From Chitinophaga arvensicola (GTDB taxonomy: Bacteria; Bacteroidota; Bacteroidia; Chitinophagales; Chitinophagaceae), in the NCBI RefSeq assembly GCF_900110835.1, contig NZ_FOJG01000001.1, positions 1,437,022-1,501,021 on the forward strand: 64,000 bases of DNA. Reading direction: 5' to 3'. How positions within the stretch are numbered: the first letter of the stretch is position 1; every line of letters starts with the position of its first letter. The position numbers and the translations under genes were made by a program. Positions 8,230 to 15,982 of this stretch are shown piece by piece. A model generated the notes under the pieces. That model did no database searches and was not told the DNA's origin. It was given only the letters and a program-made list of their open reading frames with translations.

Positions 8230-9513
8230 TTATCCGGCAATTACTTTTTCCATGCCGGTGGTTCTGGATCCTTTAATGAGAATGTAAGCATCCTGGTATT
8301 GCTGTTGTTGCAGCCATTTACCGGCTTCAGCAGCATTTTCCAGGAAGATATAAGGGTGGTTTACTTTTTTGAAATCGCCGCCCACTAACACAACTGCATC
8401 CCAGTGTGTGCGTTCCAGTAAGTGAACGAGTTCCTGGTGTTCTTTAAGGCTGTCCGCACCCAGTTCCATCATAGCACCCAGCAGCAGGATCTTTTTAGGC
8501 GCCTGGATGCCGGCAAAGTTTTCGATGGCGGCTCTCATGCTGGATGGATTGGCATTATAGGCATCCATGATAATGGTATTGCTTCCTTGCCGTATTACCT
8601 GTGAGCGGTTATTGGAGGGTGCATAATGTGCGATGGCAGGGGCAATATCTTTTTCAGGCACCTGGAAGTAGGTGGCTACTGCAACTGCGGCCATTACATT
8701 CGGGAAATTGTAGGCGCCTACCAGTTGTGTCTGAATAAATCCTACCTGGCTGTTGCCTCTTACTTCAACGGCGAGGAAAGCGCTGTCTGCCAGGGCTTCA
8801 CCTACATAGTCGGCGTCGCTGCTGCCATAGGTAATAATATGGGGGATGCCTTTGGCCATATCGAGCAGGTAGCCGTAGTCGTTGCACACGAACACGGTAC
8901 CGTTATTATCCCGCAGAAAATCATAGAGTTCTCCTTTGGCCTTCTTCACACCTTCTTCGCTGCCAAAGCCTTCCAGGTGAGCCTTTCCGATGTTGGTGAT
9001 AATACCATGGGTAGGCAGGGCGATCTGGCAATAGGCGGCTATTTCCAGTTGGTGGTTGGCGCCCATTTCTATTACTGCTATTTCCACATCCGGCAGGATA
9101 CTTAAAATAGTAAGAGGAACCCCGATATGGTTGTTGAGGTTGCCGGCGGTGGCGTATGTTTTCAGCCCGGCTGAGAGGGCGGCATTGATCAGTTCTTTCG
9201 TAGTGGTTTTACCGTTAGTACCGGTGATGGCGAGAAACGGAATATTTAACTGCCGGCGGTGATGTAACGCCAGTTGTTGTAAGGCGGTGAGGGCATCATC
9301 TACCAGCATCATTTTGTCGGGCACAGTGAAGTAAGCGGCTTCATCTACCACGGCAAATGCGGCGCCCATTTCCAATGCTTTGGCGGCAAACTCATTTCCA
9401 TTGAAGTTGCCTCCTTTGAGGGCAAAGAAAATATCATTGGCTTTCAGCTTGCGGGTATCTGTTTGCACAGAGCGGTGTTGCTCGTAGATGCTGTATAGTT
9501 GTTCAATATTCAC
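8230..9513 (-). CDS. murF: UDP-N-acetylmuramoyl-tripeptide--D-alanyl-D-alanine ligase
   Basis: A 427-residue Mur ligase that adds D-Ala-D-Ala to UDP-MurNAc-tripeptide in the cytoplasm, the last step of the soluble peptidoglycan precursor. It has the MurF-type N-terminal domain (QTDTRKLKANDIFFALKG), the ATP loop AITGTNGKTTTKELI at about 95-109, the central motif VIEMGANHQLEIA, and a C-terminal Mur domain with IIMDAYNANPSSM. The start is GTG at 9513. It is outside any mur/fts cluster; the next gene in the same direction is the Oar-like receptor. A candidate -7 box lies 20 bp upstream. Length is normal for Bacteroidota MurF. Confidence 0.95.
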   Translation of the reverse strand: MNIEQLYSIYEQHRSVQTDTRKLKANDIFFALKGGNFNGNEFAAKALEMGAAFAVVDEAAYFTVPDKMMLVDDALTALQQLALHHRRQLNIPFLAITGTNGKTTTKELINAALSAGLKTYATAGNLNNHIGVPLTILSILPDVEIAVIEMGANHQLEIAAYCQIALPTHGIITNIGKAHLEGFGSEEGVKKAKGELYDFLRDNNGTVFVCNDYGYLLDMAKGIPHIITYGSSDADYVGEALADSAFLAVEVRGNSQVGFIQTQLVGAYNFPNVMAAVAVATYFQVPEKDIAPAIAHYAPSNNRSQVIRQGSNTIIMDAYNANPSSMRAAIENFAGIQAPKKILLLGAMMELGADSLKEHQELVHLLERTHWDAVVLVGGDFKKVNHPYIFLENAAEAGKWLQQQQYQDAYILIKGSRTTGMEKVIAG

Positions 9514-9532
9514 GGTCAGTTCTTATTTGATG

Positions 9533-9540
9533 CAAAAATA
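9533..9540 (-). promoter_or_regulatory. candidate promoter -7 box for murF
   Basis: Reads TATTTTTG on the minus strand, followed by C. The same TATTTTTGC box precedes the DUF47 gene, and TATTTTTG precedes rfbA. It lies 20 bp before the GTG start, leaving a leader of about a dozen bases. Confidence 0.45.
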
Positions 9541-9643
9541 AGTGGTTAATCATGTAATATAGCAGAATTTTATCTATCTGTGAAAGCAACCAATTTTACC
9601 ATCATCCCGTATATCACTATCAGCAATCAAAATTGAAAGACCT

Positions 9644-10015
9644 ATGATAAGGAACAAGCTTTTTTTACTAGCCTGCGTGCTGTTTGCTGCCTGTAAAAAT
9701 GATCAGGCGCCTGCCCCGGTAAGTGGCGGAGTAAACTGCGACGTGGCTAAAATTACAACAGCCTACGTTTTTGCTTCGATTCAAGCCAATTGTACCAGCC
9801 GTGGCTGTCATCCGGGTGGAAATTCACCTGCGGTGGCTGACTTTTCCACGGCTGATAAACTGAAAACTTACATCAATACACACCGCTCTATGTTTGAGCT
9901 GCGCGTAACCGGTCCGCAGGCCGATATGCCCCAGACGCAGGCATTTCCGGCGCTGAGTCAGGGTATGAAAGACTCCATCGCCTGCTGGATTGCACATGGA
10001 CTTCCGGACCAATAA
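9644..10015 (+). CDS. small lipoprotein with a CX4CH haem-type motif
   Basis: A 123-residue protein with a lipoprotein signal: MIRNKLFLLACVLFAACKND, where the lipobox Cys is residue 17. A short mature domain follows. The stretch CTSRGCHPGG fits CX4CH, the spaced variant of the c-type haem motif found in cytochrome-like domains of Bacteroidota and Planctomycetes. A later DMPQTQAFPALS could supply a distal methionine, as in class I cytochromes c. Another conserved-looking Cys lies in DSIACWIAHGLPD. It heads a tight unit with yceI (17 bp), DUF5777 (12 bp) and an HExxH gene. A role as a membrane-anchored haem protein is plausible. The motif is seen; haem binding is inferred. Confidence 0.7.
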   Translation: MIRNKLFLLACVLFAACKNDQAPAPVSGGVNCDVAKITTAYVFASIQANCTSRGCHPGGNSPAVADFSTADKLKTYINTHRSMFELRVTGPQADMPQTQAFPALSQGMKDSIACWIAHGLPDQ

Positions 10016-10032
10016 TTTAAAAAAGGATAAAC

Positions 10033-10581
10033 ATGAAATACTTATTGCTTTTTGCAGTAGCGTGGCTGAGCGCCCTCACTGCAGCTGCACAGGACGTATA
10101 CTCCTGTAAGAACACCCGTTTATCATTTTTTTCGTCTTCTCCCCTGGAAGACATAGAAGCCAAAACGGATAAGGGCGCTTCCGCCCTGAATACCAAAACG
10201 AAGGAAGTATTTTTTAAAGTGCCTATCAGTTCTTTCCAGTTTAAGAAAAAGCTGATGCAGGAACACTTTAATGAAAACTACCTGGAAAGTGATAAGTATC
10301 CGTTTGCAGAGTTCAAAGGTACGATCAACGAGTCGCCGGAATTCAGCAAAGATGGTACTTACCCGGTTACCGTAACGGGTACACTGAATATTCATGGGGT
10401 CACTAAAAGTTATACGGCAAAGGGTACTATTACTACGCAGGGAAACACCCTGACGGTGGCTTCTACCTTTAATGTCCGTGTAGCCGATCACGGTATAAAA
10501 ATACCTTCCCTGGTAATACAGAATGTGGCAGAAGTAGTAGCTGTTACCGTAAATGCCATTTACACTCCTTACACTAAATAA
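10033..10581 (+). CDS. YceI-family periplasmic protein
   Basis: A 182-residue protein with a signal peptide ending near AAAQD (about 20). The mature part is a YceI/lipocalin-like domain with LTVTGTLNIHG-type features (TYPVTVTGTLNIHGVTKSY at about 119-137) and the conserved ending SLVIQNVAEVVAVTV. YceI proteins form a beta-barrel that binds isoprenoid or quinone-like lipids in the periplasm. It differs from core YceI in having VYSCKNTRLSFFSSSPLEDI near the N-terminus, a form common beside DUF5777 genes in Bacteroidota. It lies 17 bp after the haem-motif lipoprotein and 12 bp before the DUF5777 gene, so probable co-transcription suggests a shared envelope task. Confidence 0.88.
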   Translation: MKYLLLFAVAWLSALTAAAQDVYSCKNTRLSFFSSSPLEDIEAKTDKGASALNTKTKEVFFKVPISSFQFKKKLMQEHFNENYLESDKYPFAEFKGTINESPEFSKDGTYPVTVTGTLNIHGVTKSYTAKGTITTQGNTLTVASTFNVRVADHGIKIPSLVIQNVAEVVAVTVNAIYTPYTK

Positions 10582-10593
10582 CAACATCATTCT

Positions 10594-11541
10594 ATGAAGT
10601 ATATCTCAACCATCTTTTTGTGCTGTATTTTCTCTTTACTGGCACAGGCGCAGCAGCTGGACAAAATGTTTGATTCATCGGCAACAACTGCGCATATCAA
10701 AGTGAGGGATACGTATAAGTCGACCCGCATTATCCAGGGACAATCCACCGAAATGCTGCGGAAGCATGAACTGGATTTCCGGGTAGCTCACCGTTTCGGG
10801 GATGCCGCAGGGGAATTTGGCGGCAGCAAAACTTTCTTTGGTACGGATAACTCCACGGATATACGCATTGCCTTTGAGTATGGCGTTAGCGATAATCTGA
10901 TGGTAGGTATCAGCCGGAGTAAAGGTAGCGGGGATCTGCAGCAGTTATATGAGGCCCTGGTGAAATATCGCTTTTTGCAGCAAACTACAGATAATCATAT
11001 CCCGGTGTCCCTGGCGGTATTTGGGAATATGGTGATCAGCGGGATGCCTTCTGCATCTGACGTGGCATCGGCGTCCCATTTTGAAGACGGGGCGGACCGG
11101 TTGATGTATGTGGCTCAGGCGGTGGTATCAAGGAAATTTGGAGAGAAATTATCCCTGACCCTCATCCCTTCCTATGTACACCGCAACCACGTGGCGTATA
11201 TGGACATGAATAATATGTTTGCCCTGGGTGGGGCTGGCCGGCTGAAACTGAGTAAGCGGTTAGGATTGCTGGCGGAATACTATTATCCGTTCCGTTCCCA
11301 GGAAAGCAAGGATTATTTCAAATCGGCCAAGGGGCTTACCTTTTATAACCCGCTGGGTGTAGGACTGGAGATAGAGACCGGCGGACACGTATTCAGCATT
11401 ACTTTCACCAATTCCACCGCCATACTGGAAAACCAGTTTATTCCTGAAACGGTTTCCTCCTGGAAGCAGGGGCAATTCCGGTGGGGATTCAATATTTCCC
11501 GTAGATTTACGTTATTCGGGAAGAAAGATTGGAAAAAATAA
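10594..11541 (+). CDS. DUF5777-family beta-barrel protein
   Basis: A 315-residue protein with a signal peptide (MKYISTIFLCCIFSLLAQAQ). The remainder is rich in alternating hydrophobic strands, e.g. DIRIAFEYGVSDNLMVGISR and GVGLEIETGGHVFSITFTN, ending in FNISRRFTLFGKK. This matches the outer-membrane barrel family DUF5777, which has no known function. In Bacteroidota it commonly follows a yceI gene and a haem-type protein, as here. Its 3' end overlaps the next gene by 13 bp, so translation may be coupled. Confidence 0.82.
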   Translation: MKYISTIFLCCIFSLLAQAQQLDKMFDSSATTAHIKVRDTYKSTRIIQGQSTEMLRKHELDFRVAHRFGDAAGEFGGSKTFFGTDNSTDIRIAFEYGVSDNLMVGISRSKGSGDLQQLYEALVKYRFLQQTTDNHIPVSLAVFGNMVISGMPSASDVASASHFEDGADRLMYVAQAVVSRKFGEKLSLTLIPSYVHRNHVAYMDMNNMFALGGAGRLKLSKRLGLLAEYYYPFRSQESKDYFKSAKGLTFYNPLGVGLEIETGGHVFSITFTNSTAILENQFIPETVSSWKQGQFRWGFNISRRFTLFGKKDWKK

Positions 11542-11855
11542 AATGCCGCATACGTGAAAATTCATGGTTAGCCCGGATTGCCGCCCGCTTTATGCGGGTA
11601 CAGTCGGTGGCCATGGTCCTGGGACGCACCATTCATTTGTATGGAGCGTCCCGGGAACGCTTTTTATCGGATATTGCCTGGATGCGGCACGAAGCTTGTC
11701 ATATCAAACAATACCAGCATCTGGGCTATTTCGGGTTTTTATGGCAATATTTTTCGGAATACCTGCGCAGAGGCTACTATAACAATACGTTAGAGGTGGC
11801 AGCAAGGGCATCAGAGGAAGATCCTGCTATTCTGGATGATATTGAAATAATCTAA
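11529..11855 (+). CDS. small protein with an HExxH motif (DUF4157-like)
   Basis: 108 residues from a TTG at 11529, overlapping the DUF5777 gene by 13 bp. The next in-frame ATG (11592, MRVQSVAM) would remove the overlap but cut the N-terminus. The centre reads WMRHEACHIKQYQHLG, where HEACH fits HExxH and the following HIKQYQ resembles the HVxQQ of DUF4157 zinc peptidase-like proteins. No signal peptide is seen. A later acidic stretch (EEDPAILDDIE) ends the protein. The position in the haem-lipoprotein/YceI/DUF5777 unit suggests a maturation or processing role, but this is inference. It could also be a non-catalytic zinc protein. Confidence 0.65.
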   Translation: MEKIKCRIRENSWLARIAARFMRVQSVAMVLGRTIHLYGASRERFLSDIAWMRHEACHIKQYQHLGYFGFLWQYFSEYLRRGYYNNTLEVAARASEEDPAILDDIEII

Positions 11856-11927
11856 AGAATCGTTAAAGTCAGAAATTTTCCAGCCACTGGTTTTATTTTT
11901 CTTATTTTTACGTTAAAGGTTGATTTT

Positions 11928-12314
11928 ATGGTTAAGAAGGTAACAGAGGGCATCACCATCAGCGTGGAAACATTCTACCAGCCGGATTATTCAAATCCTA
12001 TTGGAAGCGAATTCATGTTTGCTTACCGTATTACCATCGAGAACAACAATATTTTCCCTATCAAATTGCTGCGCCGTCACTGGTACATCATTGATTCCAA
12101 CGGTACCCACCGTGAAGTAGAGGGGGAAGGTGTTGTAGGTGTTCAACCATTGCTGGCGCCGGGTGAAACTTATCAGTACGTCTCGGGATCCAATCTACGG
12201 ACTGAGATCGGCAAGATGTACGGTACTTATCAAATGGAAAACCAACTGGACAAGAAAATACTGGAAGTAAAAATCCCTGAATTCCAGATGGTTGTTCCTT
12301 TTAAACTGAATTAG
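11928..12314 (+). CDS. apaG: ApaG domain protein
   Basis: 128 residues covering one ApaG/F-box-associated immunoglobulin-like domain: ITISVETFYQPDYSNP, FAYRITIENNN, RRHWYIIDSNG and VVGVQPLLAPGETYQYVSG are family hallmarks. ApaG is linked by genetics to Co2+/Mg2+ resistance and dinucleotide (Ap4A) metabolism in enterics; its biochemical role is unsettled. It is a single plus-strand gene 72 bp after the HExxH gene and converges on gldB 32 bp away. No clear terminator hairpin lies between them. Confidence 0.92.
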   Translation: MVKKVTEGITISVETFYQPDYSNPIGSEFMFAYRITIENNNIFPIKLLRRHWYIIDSNGTHREVEGEGVVGVQPLLAPGETYQYVSGSNLRTEIGKMYGTYQMENQLDKKILEVKIPEFQMVVPFKLN

Positions 12315-12346
12315 TCCCGTTTTTCGTTTAGCCTGTAATTCTTATA

Positions 12347-13384
12347 TCAGGGCCTGTACTTCGAGGCTTTGAAAATCTCCGTCACTCCTTTCGATTCCAT
12401 TAATTGCTGCAAGGTCATCTCCTTGTGCTCACTCATATACTTTTTTATGATCTGCCATCCTATAAAATTGGCAATTTTGCCGGGGGCGCCCTCGGGCATT
12501 CCCTGTGTAGAGGGGCCGTCGCCGATAAAATGATTGATCTGCTGCCAGTCGCTGGAATACACCAGGTTATTTTGCACAAAAAACTGCCAGATCATACGCT
12601 CATTTTCATAGCACCAGTCGAGCTGACTTTTCGTATACCCCAGCTTGATAGTATCCGGTGTTTCAGGTAGTACCTTATCCAGGAAATACTGCTGCTTACC
12701 AGCTTCCATCATCTGTTCCAGCAGGTTGCCGTTTTTGCGGGCAGGAGGAAAAAGTTGTTGCTGGATCACCTGCATACAATTGGTGGTAATATATTCCGGA
12801 GCAAAGCGGTGGATCATATAATCCGGGTAATCCGGGATCTGGGCATAGGGTGGAAAATCCTCTCCCATGTACATATCCAGACCTATTCCCAGGATGGAAT
12901 CTACGGTGATAGCACCGTAATTGGCAATACCGGAAATAAAAGTAACCACCTTCGGTGGATGGAAAGACGGGATATAGTATTTCACGTACCGGAAGCTTTT
13001 TTCCAGTTCTGATGATAACTTGTTATTGCCACCATATTTTGCGGACACGGCTTTTTCCAGTTGCCGGAAATCCGGGGTGGTTAAAAACAGGTGCAGTTGT
13101 TGCTGTACGGCCACATTGCTATCGGAATACGCGCCCAGGTTCAGGATATCGGTGATATACAACGGAAGGAATACAGGATATGCTTCGTGAAGCTTTGCCA
13201 GTCCGGGTTGTATATTGTTGGTATCGATGGTGAACAGGGCCGAGTCAAAACGCGATAAACTAACGTCCACGGGTATATGACTCACATCCGGTGCTTTATT
13301 GCCGGAATTACAGGCTGCAGTGCCCAACAGGGCAACAAGGCAACTTGTCAGCAGGGTATATTTATTAATGTAACTTTGCATCAT
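12347..13384 (-). CDS. gldB: GldB-like gliding-motility lipoprotein
   Basis: A 345-residue lipoprotein. The lipobox is LLGTAAC, with the acylated Cys at residue 25. The mature part begins with VSHIPVDVSLSRFDSALF, the typical GldB opening, and contains MYMGEDFPPYAQIPDYPDYM and MIWQFFVQNNLVYSSDW. GldB is needed for gliding in Flavobacterium johnsoniae and is widely retained in Bacteroidota; its fold resembles Zn-peptidase-like proteins without a proven activity. It is divergent from a PorT-like barrel gene, with nadE beyond, the same neighbourhood in which gldB is found in other genomes. No gldC is visible here. Confidence 0.85.
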   Translation of the reverse strand: MMQSYINKYTLLTSCLVALLGTAACNSGNKAPDVSHIPVDVSLSRFDSALFTIDTNNIQPGLAKLHEAYPVFLPLYITDILNLGAYSDSNVAVQQQLHLFLTTPDFRQLEKAVSAKYGGNNKLSSELEKSFRYVKYYIPSFHPPKVVTFISGIANYGAITVDSILGIGLDMYMGEDFPPYAQIPDYPDYMIHRFAPEYITTNCMQVIQQQLFPPARKNGNLLEQMMEAGKQQYFLDKVLPETPDTIKLGYTKSQLDWCYENERMIWQFFVQNNLVYSSDWQQINHFIGDGPSTQGMPEGAPGKIANFIGWQIIKKYMSEHKEMTLQQLMESKGVTEIFKASKYRP

Positions 13385-13399
13385 TCTTAAAACTCATCT

Positions 13400-13422
13400 A
13401 AGGTAAAATTATTATTTACCTT
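13400..13422. promoter_or_regulatory. 8-bp inverted repeat in the gldB / barrel divergent promoter
   Basis: AAGGTAAA (13400-13407) and TTTACCTT (13415-13422) form a perfect dyad with a 7-bp spacer, midway between two divergent start codons. It could be an operator, but no regulator is known, so the role is guessed. Confidence 0.3.
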
Positions 13423-13454
13423 GTATTATAAAAAATTACGAATTAGCATCATCT

Positions 13455-14138
13455 ATGAAGAAGATCATCTTTTTACTGGCGATAATGGGCGTAGCGAAGT
13501 TGAGTATGGCACAATACGGCGATTCTTTCAGAAGCAGGGTGAAACTGGGTTTCACGGTAAGTCCGATGGTGTCTATCCTGAAACCGCAGGAATCGGGTGT
13601 GAACCGCAATAGTTCCAAAGCGGGGCTAAACTTCGGTCTGATGGCCGATTTTAACCTGAACGAACGCGGAACCTATGCGTTTTCGTCGGGCTTCCAGGTG
13701 CTACTGGCGGGCAGTAAACTGAAATATGATGCAGGCAAGGGATTGGGTGATTTTAAAGCTAATCCGGCAGAATATAACATGAAGCTCACTTATATTGAAA
13801 TACCACTGGCCCTTAAACTGAAAACGGATCCGGACCAGGGTGGTATCGGGTTCTGGGGACAGTTTGGTACCTATCTCGATTTTCCGGTGAGTGGCCGTGC
13901 GGATGTCATCTCCATGGGACAAACACATGACCGGGTAAATATCCTGCCACAAATGAACCGTATCAATATCGGGATGTTATTGGGAGCAGGGATAGAATAC
14001 CCACTGGGCGCCAATCTTACTGGTACTGCTGGCATTACCTACCAGAATGGCTTTGTGGATGTAACCCGTAATGGCAAATGGGACGACGGCCGGGTAAATA
14101 TGAATAGCCTCGCCCTGCGACTGGGCGTGTTTTTCTAG
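13455..14138 (+). CDS. PorT-like outer-membrane beta-barrel protein
   Basis: 227 residues with a signal peptide (MKKIIFLLAIMGVAKLSMAQ, cleavage after residue 20). The mature part is a small barrel of about eight strands: VKLGFTVSPMVSIL, AGLNFGLMADFNL, YAFSSGFQVLLAGSKL, LTYIEIPLALKLK, GFWGQFGTYLDFPV, INIGMLLGAGIEYPL, and LALRLGVFF at the end. This is the outer membrane beta-barrel family that includes PorT of the type IX secretion system. Whether it is PorT itself cannot be settled by eye. It is divergent from gldB and 39 bp upstream of nadE. Confidence 0.75.
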   Translation: MKKIIFLLAIMGVAKLSMAQYGDSFRSRVKLGFTVSPMVSILKPQESGVNRNSSKAGLNFGLMADFNLNERGTYAFSSGFQVLLAGSKLKYDAGKGLGDFKANPAEYNMKLTYIEIPLALKLKTDPDQGGIGFWGQFGTYLDFPVSGRADVISMGQTHDRVNILPQMNRINIGMLLGAGIEYPLGANLTGTAGITYQNGFVDVTRNGKWDDGRVNMNSLALRLGVFF

Positions 14139-14177
14139 TGCCCCGGATGAATTTTTACATTGAATATCTTTTTTACC

Positions 14178-15845
14178 ATGAATATTATACTGGCACAGCA
14201 GAATTATCATATTGGCAATTTTGAAAAGAATATAGCGAAGATCATTGCAGGAATCGATGCGGCAAAGGCCCAGGGCGCTGACCTGGTGGTGTTTTCCGAA
14301 TTATGCGTGTGTGGGTATCCACCACGTGACTTCCTGGAGTTTGAAGATTTTATTGCGCAGAGTTACCGTGCCATCGACGAGATCAAAGCACATACAAAAG
14401 ATATTGCTGTGCTGGTAGGCGCACCTGCCCGCAATCCGCAACGGGAGGGCAAAGACCTGTTCAATGCCGCCTGGTTTTTATATGAAGGCGAAGTAAAACA
14501 GGTAGTACATAAAACGTTGCTGCCTACTTACGATGTATTTGATGAGTACCGCTATTTTGAGCCTTCTTACGAATGGAACATCATTCCGTTTAAAGGGAAG
14601 AAACTGGCAGTAACCATCTGTGAGGATATCTGGAACCTGGGAGATAACCCCCTGTACCGTATCTGTCCGATGGATCAGCTGATTGCACAGGAGCCGGATG
14701 TAATGATAAACCTCTCTGCTTCTCCGTTTGATTATGATCATGATGAAGACAGGAAAGAAATTATCCTGGCCAATGTATTGAAATATAAACTCCCGATCTA
14801 TTACTGTAATACGGTTGGATCCCAGACGGAGATTGTGTTTGACGGCGGTTCCCTGATTTATGATGCGCAGGGAAATATTGTGAAGGAACTCCCCTACTTT
14901 GAAGAAGCAATGGGCGGTATGGAGCTGGAAAAGCTCACTGGTAGCCATCTGCCGCCAGTGCAGCCCCGTGATTTTACACCATTGACAGAACTGGTTTTTG
15001 ATCATAACATCGATCGCATCTACGATGCCCTGGTGATGGGTATTAAAGATTATTTCGGCAAGATGGGCTTTACAAAAGCCATCCTGGGTTCTTCCGGCGG
15101 TATTGACAGCGCAGTTACCCTGGCTATTGCCTGCGACGCGTTGGGTAAAGAAAACGTACGGGCCGTGCTGATGCCATCTCCCTACTCTACTGGTCACTCT
15201 GTAGATGATGCGGTGGAGTTATCCAAAAACCTGGACAATCCTTACGATATTATCCGGATCAATGATATTTATGAAACCTTCTTAGCCACGCTGGAGCCTT
15301 ATTTCAAAGGGTTGCCGTTTAATGTGGCGGAAGAAAATACGCAGTCCCGCATCCGTGGTAATCTGCTGATGGGCTTATCCAACAAGTTTGGATATATCCT
15401 GTTGAATACGTCCAACAAAAGCGAGTTGTCTACCGGCTATGGTACCTTGTACGGTGATATGGCAGGCGGGTTAAGTGTTTTGGGAGATGTGTATAAAATG
15501 CAGGTATATTCATTGGCCCGGTATATCAACCGGGAGCGCGAAATTATACCGGTGAATATCATCGACAAAGCGCCATCCGCAGAGTTACGGCCGGATCAGA
15601 AGGATAGCGACAGTTTACCGGATTATGCTATCCTCGACCGGATTTTGTACCAGTATATAGAACGTCGTCAGGGACCAAAAGAAATAGTAGCAAAGGGTTT
15701 TGATTCCGCTTTGGTTTCGCGGGCCTTAAAGATGGTGAACACCAATGAATACAAGCGAAATCAATTCTGTCCCATTATACGGGTGTCCTCAAAAGCCTTT
15801 GGTGTGGGCCGCAGGGTGCCTATCGTGGGAAAATACCTGAGTTAG
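14178..15845 (+). CDS. nadE: glutamine-dependent NAD+ synthetase
   Basis: 555 residues from the ATG at 14178; an in-frame TTG at 14160 is less likely because the protein proper begins MNIILAQQNYHIGNF. The N-terminal nitrilase-type glutaminase domain has its triad at E41 (VVFSELCVCGYPP), K112 (HKTLLPTYDV) and C148 (TICEDIW). The C-terminal NAD+ synthase domain has the PP-loop SSGGIDSAVTLAIA, then NTSNKSELSTGYGTLYGD and KAPSAELRPDQKDSDSLP. It amidates nicotinic acid adenine dinucleotide using glutamine and ATP. Both domains are complete. It follows the barrel gene in the same direction. Confidence 0.95.
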   Translation: MNIILAQQNYHIGNFEKNIAKIIAGIDAAKAQGADLVVFSELCVCGYPPRDFLEFEDFIAQSYRAIDEIKAHTKDIAVLVGAPARNPQREGKDLFNAAWFLYEGEVKQVVHKTLLPTYDVFDEYRYFEPSYEWNIIPFKGKKLAVTICEDIWNLGDNPLYRICPMDQLIAQEPDVMINLSASPFDYDHDEDRKEIILANVLKYKLPIYYCNTVGSQTEIVFDGGSLIYDAQGNIVKELPYFEEAMGGMELEKLTGSHLPPVQPRDFTPLTELVFDHNIDRIYDALVMGIKDYFGKMGFTKAILGSSGGIDSAVTLAIACDALGKENVRAVLMPSPYSTGHSVDDAVELSKNLDNPYDIIRINDIYETFLATLEPYFKGLPFNVAEENTQSRIRGNLLMGLSNKFGYILLNTSNKSELSTGYGTLYGDMAGGLSVLGDVYKMQVYSLARYINREREIIPVNIIDKAPSAELRPDQKDSDSLPDYAILDRILYQYIERRQGPKEIVAKGFDSALVSRALKMVNTNEYKRNQFCPIIRVSSKAFGVGRRVPIVGKYLS

Positions 15846-15954
15846 TAGCAGGCTGGTGGCGGGCTGTCAGGCATTATCCAGCCGGGATACCTGCCAATAG
15901 TGGCTAAAAGCATAAAGGCCGCAGTCAAAGGCTAGCAGCTACAAGCTATTTTAA

Positions 15955-15962
15955 TATATTTG
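15955..15962 (+). promoter_or_regulatory. candidate promoter -7 box for serS
   Basis: TATATTTG, a full match to TAnnTTTG, lies 20 bp before the serS ATG. No clear -33 TTTG lies at the expected distance. Confidence 0.42.
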
Positions 15963-15982
15963 CTAAAATTTGATCATACAAC

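Noticed and set aside
14478..15197. 239-codon frame opposite nadE
   Set aside because: Antisense to a conserved enzyme with all active-site residues; coding on this strand is not credible.
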